This document shows, one piece after another, positions 1 to 11,896 of a DNA stretch of 64,000 bases (positions within the stretch are counted from its first letter, which is position 1; each line of letters begins with the position of its first letter). The translations under genes and the position numbers were made by a program. Under the pieces are notes generated by a model. The model had not been told where the DNA came from. It saw only the letters and a list, made by a program, of their open reading frames with translations, and ran no database searches. The stretch is from Conus ventricosus (Eukaryota > Mollusca > Gastropoda > Neogastropoda > Conidae): positions 17,688,471 to 17,752,470 of the forward strand of contig CM031622.1 in assembly GCA_018398815.1 (NCBI GenBank), read 5' to 3'.

Positions 1-272
1 TCTTTCCAATGTTGAAATTTGCAAACATTCTATATTTTGCATAATATGTATACATTGAATTAACATGCCATTGTGATAATCAGATTAGTTCTTGTTGTTG
101 CTAGTTGTTGTAATTTGAAGTTAAAGCCAGATTGCCTGGCTAATATCAGAGCTCCCTACCTCTTCAGTTAAAAAAAAAAAAAAAAAAAAATCAAAGAATC
201 ATGTGCAGATTTGTTTGTCTGTTTGGTCAAAACTTTATCAAGTACTTTTCTTTTCAGTAAAAGAATTTAGAT

Positions 273-292
273 CCCCCCCCCCCCCCCCCCCC
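273..292. repeat. Poly-C run
   Basis: About 20 consecutive C. Several comparable C or G runs occur in the window (5710-5775, 17790-17832, 21283-21318, 44298-44348), and their exact lengths may be unreliable in an assembly. Confidence 0.9.
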
Positions 293-1115
293 ATGTTTCT
301 GATTAAATTTGATTCTTAGTCGTTTAAAAATATTTTCATTCTTCATTCTCTGACACCTAAAGGAAGATAAAGGTTCACTGTTCATCTCATCCCAGAAATT
401 CAGTATTATCAGTGACTGTAAAAGTAAAAAAGAACATATTCTGTAGTTTTATTATTATTGTGTGTAGATTGTCCTTCGATACCCCAGCATTGTGTACAGC
501 CAAGGCTTTTAAGACACATAAAGGATGTCTCAGAGGTCAAACCACAGTGACTGTATTGATTTATCAATGCAGTGTTCGTAGACACTGCACTTGTTATTGA
601 CAGTTTGGGTGACTTATTGATTTTCCATCACAGATGTTGAATATTTTATGACAAGGAGTGTGACTGGCTGTAAATGATCAAGTATATCATGCACATCAAA
701 TTCTACTGAGATCACCGTGAGGCTCTGTTAGATCCATCGTCCAGTGTCATTATGCAGTCATGAAGATCAGCCTTACTGTCGAGGACCGTAAAATATACTT
801 GATCAGAGAATGTGGAAGAACCGACCATAAGGATGTGAAAAACTACTTGATGTGAGAATATGTAAGGACACTCCGTAGAACAGCTTAAATTACAAAGTGT
901 AGTTTGGTCCTCCTTTTAATATTTAGTATTTTGCAAATCCCTCGTTTTCGGGCCAGAACACTTGGTGAACGTTCTTTTCTTTTCAGGCTCCTTCCTGCTG
1001 GAACAATCTCCCTTATGCACTCCGAAACTCAAACAGTCTTTCTTCTTTTAAGTCCTCCCTCAAAACTACTCTTTTCAAAACATAATTTTTCTGCTCCTTC
1101 GCTGGTGTGTGGGTA

Positions 1116-1252
<137 letters not shown>

Positions 1253-1254
1253 TA

Positions 1255-1313
1255 GGGCTTATTGCTGTAAGCGCTTAGGGCTTTTGTTTAAGATTAAGCG
1301 CACTAAATGTTCC

Positions 1314-1344
<31 letters not shown>
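1255..1344 (+). repeat. SINE 3'-tail fragment ending in (ATT)n
   Basis: The stretch carries TAAGCGCTTAGGGCTT and then GCGCACTAAATG, ending in an (ATT)n run. This is a diverged version of the AAGCGCTTAGAGCTT...GCGCTATATAAAT tail seen more intact at 17376-17440. Tails of this kind with a trinucleotide end are typical of animal SINEs. The body of the element is not recognisable upstream, where a GT tract lies. Confidence 0.5.
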
Positions 1345-1345
<1 letters not shown>

Positions 1346-1391
1346 TAGTACACAATAAATGTTTGACAAATATGAAATAACCTTCCTCACT

Positions 1392-1401
1392 TACACACAC
1401 A

Positions 1402-1454
<53 letters not shown>

Positions 1455-1469
1455 ACGCACACACACACA
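1392..1469. repeat. (CA)n microsatellite
   Basis: About 78 bp of CA dinucleotides with rare TA and CG steps. Confidence 0.95.
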
Positions 1470-2598
1470 AATGAAAAAAAAAAACAGTGTTAGGCAGCAG
1501 AGTGAAGACGAGGTTTCCTGGGGCCACCAGCTAGAGGAGACACAGGTCACACCAGTCCACAACTTTTCTATATCAAAATTCTCGTCCTTTTTTTTCACCC
1601 ATGCCCCCATGTCTGTTTTGTTTTATGTATTATCTCTTACCAGTTCATGCATTCTGCGCTTTAAAAAAACCTGTATTACTTTCTTTCCGTTGACAGTGCA
1701 CACACTTACATGAACATGTTAATTTGACGTCTTATACAGTATATAAGTACATACAACAATGAACTGTATCACTTCTACAGAAATAACGTTCTTTATGTAA
1801 TTCAAAGAGATGTAGATATATATGCCATCATGCTAGGGAGTTCTAATGAGACATACCATAACAACAGGCATATTTTTCAGTTTCGTCTCTTCTTTTCAGA
1901 TATGAAGTATAGTGTTGGAATTGAGGTCGTTTTTTGCCTGCCACCAAGTCTTTAAACACTGAAGTTTAGTTTGCAGCAGAATCTGCTTTGTGATGGCCAT
2001 CACATCTAAATAAGACTATCTCTTCTGTTCGTGATAAGTTTGTGTTGGCACATTTTTCAATTACTTAATCCTGAAATACACTCCCAAAGTTTTTACTCAG
2101 TCACAAGTCCAAAAAAGTCGGGCTGTCATTTAGTGGGCCCTTGTTTTTTTATGCTTGATAAAGGTTTTACAAATAAACCGAAAATTTGCAATATTCTTAT
2201 TGACTGTTGGTGATTTTTACTGTTCAACAAGTCCAAAAATATAACATATACTTTCTTTTGGTCATGACAAAAAAACATTTGTCAGAGTCAGTTATATTCA
2301 TCATCTGTAAAACCACACATGTTCCCAAAATTTTGTGAATTAATCCTGAATCCGACTTCAGAAAACGTTTGTGATTGTTGGAACAGTAATAGTGAAACTG
2401 TACTGAAGTAGTAGCATTGACCATATTTAAGCATTCAAGAAAAAGTTTTAAAAAAAGTAGAGTTAAGGAAAAAAAAGAAACAAATTGTTAAGAGTCTAAA
2501 AGCATAGAATTAAAAAAAAACAAACCAAAAAAAAAGCCACCACCAACAAGAAAAAAACTTTCAAATAAATTTCATATCAGATAATGCTTGCGTTCTCA

Positions 2599-2604
<6 letters not shown>

Positions 2605-2639
<35 letters not shown>
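2605..2639. repeat. Poly-A run
   Basis: About 35 consecutive A. It could be a retroposon tail, but no element body or target duplication was recognised. Confidence 0.85.
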
Positions 2640-2641
<2 letters not shown>

Positions 2642-3665
2642 GACGGGGGAAAAAAAAAACAACCAAGTGTGTCATGGTTTTGGTCTCTTTATATTTTGGC
2701 TAGATTCATACTGAGTTGCAGGTTCTGCATTTCTGCATAGAAAGCATAGCTGCAAGTATATTGATTTTGGAGAGGGAGAGGTGGGAGGGGGAGGCTGAAT
2801 CCTCTCCTGCCTTCCCCATTTTTTTGTCCTTTTTTGTAGCAATGCAATTCTAAGATGTGTTGGTGTGACACTCCAGATTTTACAGACTCGATGCTGCTGG
2901 CCTCAATGCCAGAAAAACCCCGGCCGTGTAAGAAGTCCACACGTTCCTCTAGCATGGAGAGACTGAACAGTAGGGATAGTTTCCCCCGTTTGTGTTCTCG
3001 CTTTATCTGGGAGTATTCATTTAGCGCTTCCATTATTCTGTGTTGGGTTTATCCTTTTTATCTTTTTGTTTGTTTTTGTTTTTGCTCCCTTCTGTTCAAT
3101 TATAATTTTTTTTTTTCATTTTGCTTTCCAAAGTTTGCTTTCCCAGTTTTGCTTTGCTTTCAACACCTGTTAATATGCATTATGCAATGGTTTTTATTTG
3201 CCTGGTGTATTGGAAATCTATTTCCACAAAAGAGCTTAGCGATAATTGTTTGTTTTTTTTTCTTTTTCTAGTCATCAAGATTTGTTTTGAAGACTTGATA
3301 TTTTCTGTTCTTACATAGAAGGAAAAAGAAATCATGTCCCTTACACAAATGCCTTTTAAAACCAAACATATAATTTTGGTTTTTAATCACTCAGATCTTA
3401 CAGGTTGTATTGCAAAGCCTTGTCAAATAACATGGATACAGTTTAATGACATCGCACCCATTACTTTATAAAAATAAGGTAAAATAAACCACCTTGCTTG
3501 TCCAGATTGCTCAAAATGTAATCCCGTTGTGTCTTGCTGTGCACAGATCTGTTTGATGATATGGATGTCTATGACCCTCATGATAACTTTCCTGGTTTCT
3601 GAAAATCTGGCATCAATCCAGAACATCGAAGTAGTTGCAAACACACCCGTACCATCTATACTGCT

Positions 3666-3861
3666 TTCTGTGCTGTCATTGATTCAACGATGCTAGGGGT
3701 ATTACATTCTGCTGTCTGTGCTGTCATTGATTCAACGATGCTAGGGGTATTACATTCTGCTGTCTGTGTTGTCATTGATTCAACGATGCTAGGGGTATTA
3801 CATGCTGCTGTCTGTGCTGTCATTGATTCAACGATGCTAGGGGTATTACATTTTGCACAGT
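3666..3861. repeat. 48-bp minisatellite, four copies
   Basis: Four tandem copies of a 48-bp unit containing ATTGATTCAACGATGCTAGG, with GATGCTAGG recurring at 48-bp spacing. Because 48 is divisible by three, one frame stays open as a repeated 16-residue block. There is no sign that it is translated. Confidence 0.9.
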
Positions 3862-4560
3862 TCTGTTCTGTGGACTGTCGCTCATTGTCCTATCTGATAT
3901 AAACTTAAGAAATCACTGTATCACCAGACTTGAGACTTCATAAATGACTAATATTGTATTGAAATATGAAGTTGTCCTTGATGGGTGGACTAGGGCAGAT
4001 CGGTAGTTAACTGGTAATGGCAGATGGGCGGTAAAGGGCATAACAGTAGGTATAATGCTGAAAACCTGGGAAGGGGTTGGAGAGGCTGGAATTATTTTTG
4101 TTCCTTTTTTTTCCTTTTTTTTTTCAAAATTTAAAATTATTTTAACATTTTGATTTTTTCTTTTTTGTGCTCTGATTTTAATAGATTTACTACTGCCCAA
4201 CAAAGACTCCCCATAGGCGCTTTTTTTTTTCTTTTTTAAAGCCTTAATAGATTAACTTTCCTGTAAAGACTCCCTCTTGTTAATGATTAGGATTTTTCTC
4301 CTTAATATTTTTTCTTTGTCCATGCAGATTCCCTCCTTTCATGTGAAGACAATTTTCATTTTTCATCCATTGTTCATTCAAATTTATCCATAGATAAAAT
4401 CTGATACTTTTTAAAACTTTTTCTTTTAAAATAGTATTTATTTCTTCATCTATACTAGATTAGCACTCATGTAGGTCTTCTTCCATTTAAAGACTTAAAG
4501 AAAGGGAACAAATACAGTTTCAGATTTATCTCTGTCAAAGGCATCTCCCTTGAAAGAATG

Positions 4561-4602
4561 TTTTTTCTCTCTCTCTCTTCTCTCTCTCTCTTCTCTCTCT
4601 CT
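4561..4602. repeat. (CT)n low-complexity tract
   Basis: A pyrimidine tract of CT dinucleotides interrupted by TTCT. Confidence 0.85.
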
Positions 4603-5601
4603 GTATGTATGCATGTTGATGTGTGTGGGTTTATACATTTTTTTTTATACTTCTTAATTCATACTAGAGGTGCCTCTAAACAGTGACTCCTTAACTGTAA
4701 AGATATTTGTTTTTATTTGGCGTTAGATTTCTGGGAAGTGTTATTTAGATGTCACGTTCTAAAACTTCTCACCGCCTTGCCTTACTTTGCTGTGTCAAGA
4801 GGCATTGCTTCCACATTACACTTGCACCATCTTCCCCCTCTCATCTGTCAGTTTCTTCCTGTACTCCCCCCTCCCCCTCCCCCTCCCCCTCCCCCCCCCC
4901 CCTTCTCGTTCCTTCTGTCATCTCTTCCCTGTCCCTTCCTGTCTGCCCTTCCATGCCCTCCCCTCTCTGCACCATTCCCCGCATGGTTGTTCGCTGTATC
5001 AATGCCATGCAAGCACAAAACTATCAAAGTCAGACCTCTGAAGGCAGGTTTGACAACTTTCCTCGTATAAAGGATTTCTGACAAAACCATCTGACTCTTA
5101 GAGGCAGGAAAAATGATTGTCCGAGAAAAAAAAATCCACTGAAAGAAAATTACAAATCGCTTAAATCACTCCCTGTCTTGTACCGTTTCCAGTTTTTCCA
5201 GTCCAGGTTTCCATGATTCAATGCAAATCCGCCCGTGGTTGTTATATTTCATGGTCATGGCTCTTCTGCATGCGTTGCAGAGTAAATCAGTGGTGAGCAA
5301 ATGTGTTAGGTGTACACGATTTGTTCAGCTGTATTTCATGTTGTGTATTGTGCGTTGTCTTTGTCTTTTGGGGGAAAAGATGTCTTGCATGTCACAGAAG
5401 TTTGAGGAAGATGCAACTGAGAACGATAGGAGTGGACTGAAGACTGAAAGTGAGCATTTTTGATAGGAATTTTCAACTCATTTTCGGAAAGTTAATAAGC
5501 TGTGAATGGCATAAAGTTACTTGTTTGTATTGTTGAAAAGAGCAGAACTATGCCAAACATAGTTTTTACAGCGCTTTTTGAACATGTGCACTGCAAGAAG
5601 C

Positions 5602-5676
5602 AATCTGCTCTGACAGCAGCCTTGTGTTCTTGAAGCATCACGCTTCAAGAACACAAGGCTGCTGTCAGAGCAGATT
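5602..5676. repeat. Perfect 35-bp inverted repeat with 5-bp loop
   Basis: The arms 5602-5636 and 5642-5676 are exact reverse complements, separated by ATCAC. Transcribed RNA would form a 35-bp uninterrupted hairpin, and the DNA could extrude a cruciform. The perfect identity points to a recent fold-back event inside an otherwise decayed element. Confidence 0.95.
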
Positions 5677-5709
5677 GGATTTCTTGATTGGATTAATATT
5701 TTAGAACAG

Positions 5710-5729
5710 CCCCCCTCTCCCCCCCCCCT

Positions 5730-5770
<41 letters not shown>

Positions 5771-5775
5771 ACCCC
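5710..5775. repeat. Poly-C tract
   Basis: Almost continuous C, about 65 bp, with a few T and A interruptions. Confidence 0.95.
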
Positions 5776-6497
5776 ATTTTGTTTTGTTTTGTTTTAAACG
5801 AACTGTATAGATTTTTGTTTAGTCAGTGTGACGGCCCAGATAATGTGGCGGCCCAGATAAGTGATGTGTAATATAATGTAGTCAGCTTAGTTTTAAACAA
5901 CGAGAAATGAGATGCTCGGTTAATGTGTCTGCAATAAAGGATACTGTTCTTTTATTACCAAATTGTATGCATGACCGTTAAGAGAAAGATTTAAAAAAGA
6001 GAAATTTATCAAATGTAAGTGTGCATGCCTCTGTGTGTATTTGTACATGCACATGTATGGTGTGTGTGTGCGCGAGCGCACACATGCGTGCATGTGCAGT
6101 TAGTTTCTTTTGGTTACTTTACTTGTGGCATAATGATTTGCTTATCATGAAAAACCACAAAAAGGTCTTCAAAACTGCTTAAATTCCATTTTGGCTGGGG
6201 ATGTTCACCCTCCTGAGTCGCCCCACAGGGGCTTAGGCGGCCCCTAGACCTTGACTTTTTTTCTTTGAGATTTTTCAAGTCAGCTGTTCTCCAGCCAGGA
6301 TGGACATGAATTCATGCTTGCACGCTTGTGTATGTCAAACCTGTCTACCCTACGATTTTTTAGCGCATTTGACAAAATTTGACTCGAAAATTATGCAATA
6401 ATTTGCTGAATACAACAAAAATATGAAAATCGGCAACATTGGCTACAAAAAACAAAACAAAAAGAAGTGCTATTTTCCTGTTTGAAGATGCGAGTTA

Positions 6498-7090
6498 TTG
6501 TCCCTAGATCCAGTTGGTGCATACTCACTTACACCATGGTCGGCCATCTTTCATAGTGAGCGACTGACACAGATATCCATTAAGAGAATGCCGCTACCAG
6601 CGAAAATCGGCGTTCATGACGAAGAGCTAGATGTTAAAAAGAAGGTTGCCAAAACGAGGGAGCAAACTTTCCTGAATGCATACCATGCAAATTTGGAAGT
6701 GCTTAGTCCCAAGCTCAAAAAAGGTCCAATTTTTGTGTGGTGCAGTTTGTGCGAAACGAGTTTCAGTTGTGCTCATGGAGGGCGCAATCACTGCATAAAA
6801 CATGTTTCGTTAAAATCGCGTAAAAAGCTATCAGAAGTCTTGAAAGGAACACCTTCAGTTGAGCAAGCATTGAAAAAGGCCAAGGCGAAGTCTAGTCGAG
6901 GACCTGGAAGAGCAGGTGACAAGTGCGGAGATGATCATGATGTGTAGACTGGTGGCTGACGTGAATCTGTCCCTGTCAACGATCGATCGTCTTGTTCCTT
7001 ATTCAAGAAGATGTTTCCAGAGACACCAGAGACAGCAAAATTGCTCAAGTTGTGTCTGTCACTTTAACTTCTACTGTTAATTACCTCCAC
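6498..7090 (+). pseudogene. Zinc-finger transposase relic (5' part), frameshifted
   Basis: From an ATG at 6588 the frame reads about 120 residues: a basic N terminus, then a finger of the form W-C-x2-C ... AHGGRNHC-x2-H with Lys-rich sequence after it, ending at 6947. In the next frame the sequence continues plausibly (VADVNLSLSTIDRLV, about 6950-6995). After another shift it reads FKKMFPETPETAKLL (about 7000-7045). That order, finger then an MFP-containing helix, matches the transposase at 59728-61773, where MFPDSNIA occupies the same place. I read it as the 5' half of a related transposase broken by at least two indels. The family assignment rests on pattern similarity only. No ends or 3' half were found; GT repeats follow. 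Confidence 0.5.
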
Positions 7091-7213
7091 TGCCCCCGCC
7101 CACACACCCACACCCCAAAAAAGGGGGGCGGGGGGATGGAGTGGCAGTACAGAGAAGAAAAAGATGGAAAATGAAAACTGTACGAAGGGTATACATGTGT
7201 GTGACTGTCTGTC

Positions 7214-7218
<5 letters not shown>

Positions 7219-7266
<48 letters not shown>
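7219..7266. repeat. (GT)n microsatellite
   Basis: A GT run, followed by a shorter one at 7283-7307 within a G-rich context. Confidence 0.9.
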
Positions 7267-7267
<1 letters not shown>

Positions 7268-7357
7268 CGGGAGGTCTGTCACTGTGTGTATGTGTGTGTG
7301 TGTGTGGGCGGGCAGGAGGGGGGTGGTGAAAGGGAGGAGGGCATTATAATATATATA

Positions 7358-8853
7358 CTGAGAGGCAAAGAAAACGCAATTCCATTGTCAACTGACAATT
7401 TTATTGAAATGAAACAAACACACATCAAAGCAAATACGTGTGACAAAAGTGCGACCACTGTACATTAGTTTGCCTATAACAGGTGCACATTCGCCTGAAG
7501 TGAAAGCCCATTTAGGCGCGACAGAAGGAATACACTGTCAATATCTGGTGTGTCCCCCTTGAGCACGAACACAAGCTTGCAAACGTCGGGCATTGAAGCG
7601 CACAAACGACGGATGATACGGATCGGTATCACGTTCCAGTGATGCTGCAATGCTTGGGTGAGCTCAGCAACGGTAGTTGGGGGATTCTGCTGACCTTGCA
7701 CACGTCGTCCAAGTTCGTCCCACAAATGTTCAATGGGATTCATGTCTGGGGACACGGAGGGCCACTGCATGACATCCACATTGCTGTCCCGAAGGAAATT
7801 TCGTGTGAGAACGGCTGTGTGGGGTCGAGCATTGTCCTGCTGAAACACTAGTCTGTTGCCACCATGCTGTCTCCAGAGAGGAAGAAGAACTGGCTCAAGA
7901 ACAGTGTCAATATAACGCCTTGCCGTCAAGTTGCCTGGCACAAACACAAGCTCCGATCGAAATTGAGCATTTATGGCACCCCAGACCATTACCCCTCCAC
8001 CCCCATAACGATCTCGCTCAATGACACAGGGTTGCGCAAAACGTTCACCCTGACGTCGATACACACGATCACTGCCATCCGGGAAAGAGACATTGAACCG
8101 GGATTCATCTGAAAAAACAACATTCCCCCAAACCCTGTTCCCCAGAAAGCCACCTGCGGCAGCCCATCGCTGGCGTGCTAGTCGATGGCGATGGGTTAAG
8201 ATCTGACCTTGGTATGGTCGACGTGCCCGTAGCCCTGCTGCTGCCAGACGCCGACGCACGGTACGGCTGCTGATTGGTCTTTCTCTAGTCCCAATAGTGT
8301 TGCGGGCTGTTTGTGCAGCTGGCTGGAAACGATTCCGGAGGTGCTGCGTGACAATGTAGCGGTCCTGTCGTGCCGTCGTCACACGTTGGACGCCTGGGCG
8401 TGGACGGTCGTTTACACTTCCAGTGTTTTGGTGCCGAGTCGCAAGACGGGTTATGGTTGATGGGTGTACATTGAAATGTTGTGCGGCCCTGATGTGAGCA
8501 GTGCCTGCCCTCAGCATGCCAATGGCTTGATTTCTCTGGTCTGTAGTTAACCGCGGCATGGTGCGTACGAGTGTCAGTAAAACGCCAATGTGTGTTTTTA
8601 TAGGGGACAGTCATGGGCTGTTTGCATGCAATCACGGTATGCCTGTGTTGCACGTGTTTTGCAGTTATCAGTAAAAGATGTGTTGGAGTGGTTTACTCAT
8701 GACGTCATGAACCCAACTGTGCCTGTCAATACAGATCGTCGCAATACAACATACGCGTGCTAGGTTGCATGCCTCGTGCATAATTCACATTATTTTGGCT
8801 GAGGTGACATTTTTCGGGGACGAAATGGGGATTGCGTTTTCATTGCCTCTCAG
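7358..8853 (-). mobile_element. Complete Tc1/mariner-type transposon
   Basis: The element is about 1.5 kb, inserted in a TATATA stretch on both sides, which is consistent with the TA target duplication of this superfamily. Inverted ends are CTGAGAGGCAAAGAAAACGC at the left and, read inward from the right, CTGAGAGGCAATGAAAACGC: one mismatch over the first 20 bases, with similarity continuing to about 27. A single uninterrupted transposase frame fills the interior on the minus strand. With both ends, the TA sites and an open frame present, this copy looks recent. Confidence 0.88.
7474..8559 (-). CDS. Tc1-like transposase, 361 aa
   Basis: The protein catalyses cut-and-paste movement of its own element. 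The N terminus (about residues 1-110) has two helix-turn-helix-like stretches, MPRLTTDQRNQAIGML and the HPSTITRLATR region, separated by an RPRPG linker typical of Tc1 proteins. The catalytic triad is visible: D in VVFSDESRF, D in QQDNARPH, and E in NPIEHLWD. I count 34 residues between the last two, giving the DD34E signature. RYGGGGVMVWGAI is the usual glycine-rich box. The length matches the family (about 340-360). The start is the ATG at 8559, since the frame then begins with the expected helix. No stop or frameshift interrupts it. Confidence 0.92.
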   Translation of the reverse strand: MPRLTTDQRNQAIGMLRAGTAHIRAAQHFNVHPSTITRLATRHQNTGSVNDRPRPGVQRVTTARQDRYIVTQHLRNRFQPAAQTARNTIGTRERPISSRTVRRRLAAAGLRARRPYQGQILTHRHRLARQRWAAAGGFLGNRVWGNVVFSDESRFNVSFPDGSDRVYRRQGERFAQPCVIERDRYGGGGVMVWGAINAQFRSELVFVPGNLTARRYIDTVLEPVLLPLWRQHGGNRLVFQQDNARPHTAVLTRNFLRDSNVDVMQWPSVSPDMNPIEHLWDELGRRVQGQQNPPTTVAELTQALQHHWNVIPIRIIRRLCASMPDVCKLVFVLKGDTPDIDSVFLLSRLNGLSLQANVHLL

Positions 8854-9108
8854 TATATATATATATTTTTTTTAATGAGATGGTCAACTAGATACGTGCA
8901 GTATGTGTGTGTAGTGCACTTGTGCTAGTTGCTATGAGTGTTTGAGTGTGAATACAGCGCAGTGAGTTGACTGCAAGAATTGCGTGATATAAGATCCATA
9001 CTAAAGTTCAAGGTAAGAAAAATACTCTTTTTTTGTCATGGAATACTAAAATTTACTCCATGGAATAACAATGGTTCACTTCTGATGTAGACAGGTTTGG
9101 TGTGTATA

Positions 9109-9172
<64 letters not shown>

Positions 9173-9270
9173 CGTCAGTACAACCGTGAGTTAATCTGAC
9201 AATAAATTAGTTTCAGTGTGTGTGTGTGTGTTTTGAGAATGTATCGGTGTGTGTGTTTTGAGAGTGCATG

Positions 9271-9301
<31 letters not shown>

Positions 9302-9345
9302 TGTGTTGTGTGTTTAGAGAGAGAGATACGGGCGGGTGGATGGGA
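9109..9345. repeat. GT-rich microsatellite cluster
   Basis: Several (GT)n runs, the longest at about 9109-9171, are separated by short unique pieces. GA-rich sequence follows up to about 9383. Confidence 0.9.
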
Positions 9346-9632
9346 GTGTGTGTGTGAGAGAGAGATAACGAGAGAAAGAGAGAACTAACTGCCAGCCATT
9401 ATGTTGTTTTTTTCCTGCTCATATTCTTATGGTCTGTTAAAAAGGAGGAGCAGTATTTATTACACACATTCCCAATTGCCCTCTTTCCTCACTTTCCCTT
9501 ATTTTGTGTTGTGTTGTGCAGCTGTCTGGCAACCCATCACAGATCAAAAAACCAGTCTGACCCATAGAAGCCAAGTGTATGTTTAAAAGAAAGAGCTGGT
9601 TTCAGTGTTCGCTAACTTCCAGTCTGTCCAAA

Positions 9633-9772
9633 GCACAGAGTCATGTTGATTAAGCACAGAGTCATGTTGATTAAGCGCAGGGTCATGTTGATTAAGCACA
9701 GAGTCATGTTGATTGAGCACAGAGTCATATTGATTAAGCACAGAGTCATGTTGATTATGCGCAGAGTCATGT
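9633..9772. repeat. 21-bp minisatellite, about 6-7 copies
   Basis: Tandem copies of a 21-bp unit read as CACAGAGTCATGTTGATTAAG, with point differences between copies (for example GCGCAGGG, GATTGAG, GATTATG). Confidence 0.92.
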
Positions 9773-11519
9773 TTTGGTGGTATGGAAGTTACCCTTCTTA
9801 AGCATATCTTCTGCTTTTATGTAAGACGCCAATCCTTCTGAATTTACTTAGAATTTCAATGTGCTTCTTTGTCTCTTTCTTTCTTTTAAGCCATTATGGA
9901 AATTATGAATGCTGTGAAAGCATCCTAATTTTAAGATTTTTCGTTTTAGAAAAAAAGTGGAGTGTGGGGTGAATTTTGGAAAGGGCTGATACATTTTCCC
10001 AGACTGAAGCCAGAATGATTTTTGTGAGTGTCGGCATCTATATGTAATGGAAAGTACATTTTCTTTTAGGCATATTGCCTTATATTCTTAAGTTAAAGCA
10101 GTATGGAGGTAAACATGGTTTCACTAAAAGCAGATCTACATCCATATCCGCCCACCTCCACACATGTTTCATGCTCCCCAACAAAATTGCAGGAGGTTGA
10201 CAAATATAGTATAACTGATGATCATTATTAGAATTTAGAAATGAAAATGGTTTCTAGGTTCAGAGTTTGCTCAGTTTCACACACTTTTAATTTGAAACAG
10301 TTAGGTGATACTGTTGTTAGAGACCTTCAGGGTTGTTGTTTGTTTGTTATGTTTCTTTTTATGGCTTTTTATGAATCGCTCATGGAAGGTTTTCATGGTT
10401 GTAGGAGGGCTTGTCACTTTGGAAGACTTGGTTTGGGGATTCCTTTGCCATCTTTATGGGCAGCATAAAATCTGATTGTTTAGAAAGTCACCTCTGTGTG
10501 CATGAGAGTTGGAGCTCATTATTTTTTTTTTCTTTGTTTTTTGCTTCTAACTGCCGGGAAGGCACTGTGAGTGTAATGGATTGTTTATTCCAACAGAAAT
10601 CAGAGACAGTGATGTGTGTGTTTATGGGGGTGTGCAAGAGGAGGAATGTGATTTCTATGATAAAAGGGTAATTTACTTGCAACCCCATATCCCACTCCCA
10701 GAATCCCAACCACCCCTGTCCCCTTTACAGCAGCTTCTCCATGGAAGTGCATACTAATGTGGCGTGGTGACAGATGTGTGAATGTGTGTGTGTCTGTGTG
10801 TCTGTGAGGGAAGAAAGAGAGAGAAAGAGAGAAATTGCATCATGCACTGTGTAGGATTGAAGGAAGCGTGCATTCTTTTGAATTACGTTTGTTGTTGTTG
10901 TCCATTTGTCAGGATCGTGGAGGGCGTGAATGTCTGGTGGAGGCAGGGGAAGGGAAGATGGTAGTGTTATGGAACAATTTTAAGCTGTGATGGGTTTCAA
11001 ATTTGTGCAAAATTTTTGTTTGAAAGAAAAGTCCCTTCTCATAAGGAGAAAAAGAAACAAACAAACCAAGGGGTTTGTCTGGACAGTGGTATTGATTTAG
11101 AGTTGTTTGAAAATATTTTATATGTTCAGATTTTATTGATGTGCCATACAGTTCAGGTTATAAAATTTTCAGTTTTGTTACAAACAGATCTGTCCTTATC
11201 TTGGGAGTTGATTTCATTTTTTCCTCCCTACATTCCCCCTCCCCCACCCACCATCTTATCTCTTCCTTCCATCTTTACTTCACTCATACCATAGGTTTTT
11301 TTCCCTTCTTTGTCTCTTTTTAAAAAGTTTATAGTCATTTGTGTCACTGTTAAGGAAGAGGAATTGATAAGCAGTGGACTTGTACTTTACAGTTGATATA
11401 TAGTAGACTAGTGGTGAAAACTTGTCTATTTACGTATGTGTACTTTTTTTTGTTTGCTGATTATTTTCTATGAAGCTCTGAATTTCGGTTAGATCTGTTC
11501 ATCTTTGCAAGCTGTTCAG

Positions 11520-11820
11520 AATAATACCTGAGAAGAAGAAAAAGATACACCCGACGGTGTGGATGGGACTCGGAGAAGTTCTGTCCTCAACTGCTGAACA
11601 AATCAGCTTCAAGCAATCTTGCAACACTCTTGGAAGACTGTGCTATGTTCGCATAGGGTGCAGGCGCTCACAGTGCATTTCATTAAGACCTCGAGGGACC
11701 TAATAGCTCCTTGGCAAATGCCATTGAGTAATAGCCACTAGATATGACACAACAGAACCTCCGCTGGAGCGGCCCCATGGGTGTACCAGCCCCTGTTTCA
11801 TGACTGCAGAGCCCTCTGGC
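11520..11820. repeat. Possible old dispersed repeat, unidentified
   Basis: A block more GC-rich than its flanks, with no open frame of note and no recognisable ends. It is followed by the 21-bp tandem at 11833-11896. It may be a decayed retroposon, but the sequence gives no decisive mark. Confidence 0.25.
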
Positions 11821-11832
11821 AAAAAATGCCAC

Positions 11833-11896
11833 CGTCAAGCAACTGCTGTGTGCATCAAGCAACTGCTGTGTGCATCAAGCAACTGCTGTGTGCATC
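11833..11896. repeat. 21-bp minisatellite, three copies
   Basis: Three tandem copies of a unit containing CAAGCAACTGCTGTGTGCAT. Confidence 0.9.

Larger units (their letters stand above)
5105..6297 (+). mobile_element. Decayed non-autonomous DNA element of the CAGG...CCTG family (copy 1)
   Basis: Three segments line up with the better preserved copy at 26211-27321. These are a left end with TTGTCCGAG followed by an A run and AATCC; a nearby TACCGTTTCCAG/CCAGT...TCCGCCCGTGGTTG block at 5190-5240; and a right end with GGGGCTTAGGCGGCCCCT followed by CAGCTGTTCTCCAGCC. The left terminus is poorly kept and the boundaries are approximate. No target duplication is clear. Inside it lie a perfect palindrome (5602-5676) and a poly-C run (5710-5775). 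Confidence 0.5.

Noticed and set aside
2886..2990. Possible PI4KB linker exon (SMPEKPRPCKKSTRSSSM frame after TTTTACAG)
   Set aside because: It is Ser- and Lys-rich like the family's linker, but no good donor site follows and I cannot align it to the protein. Expression data could settle it.
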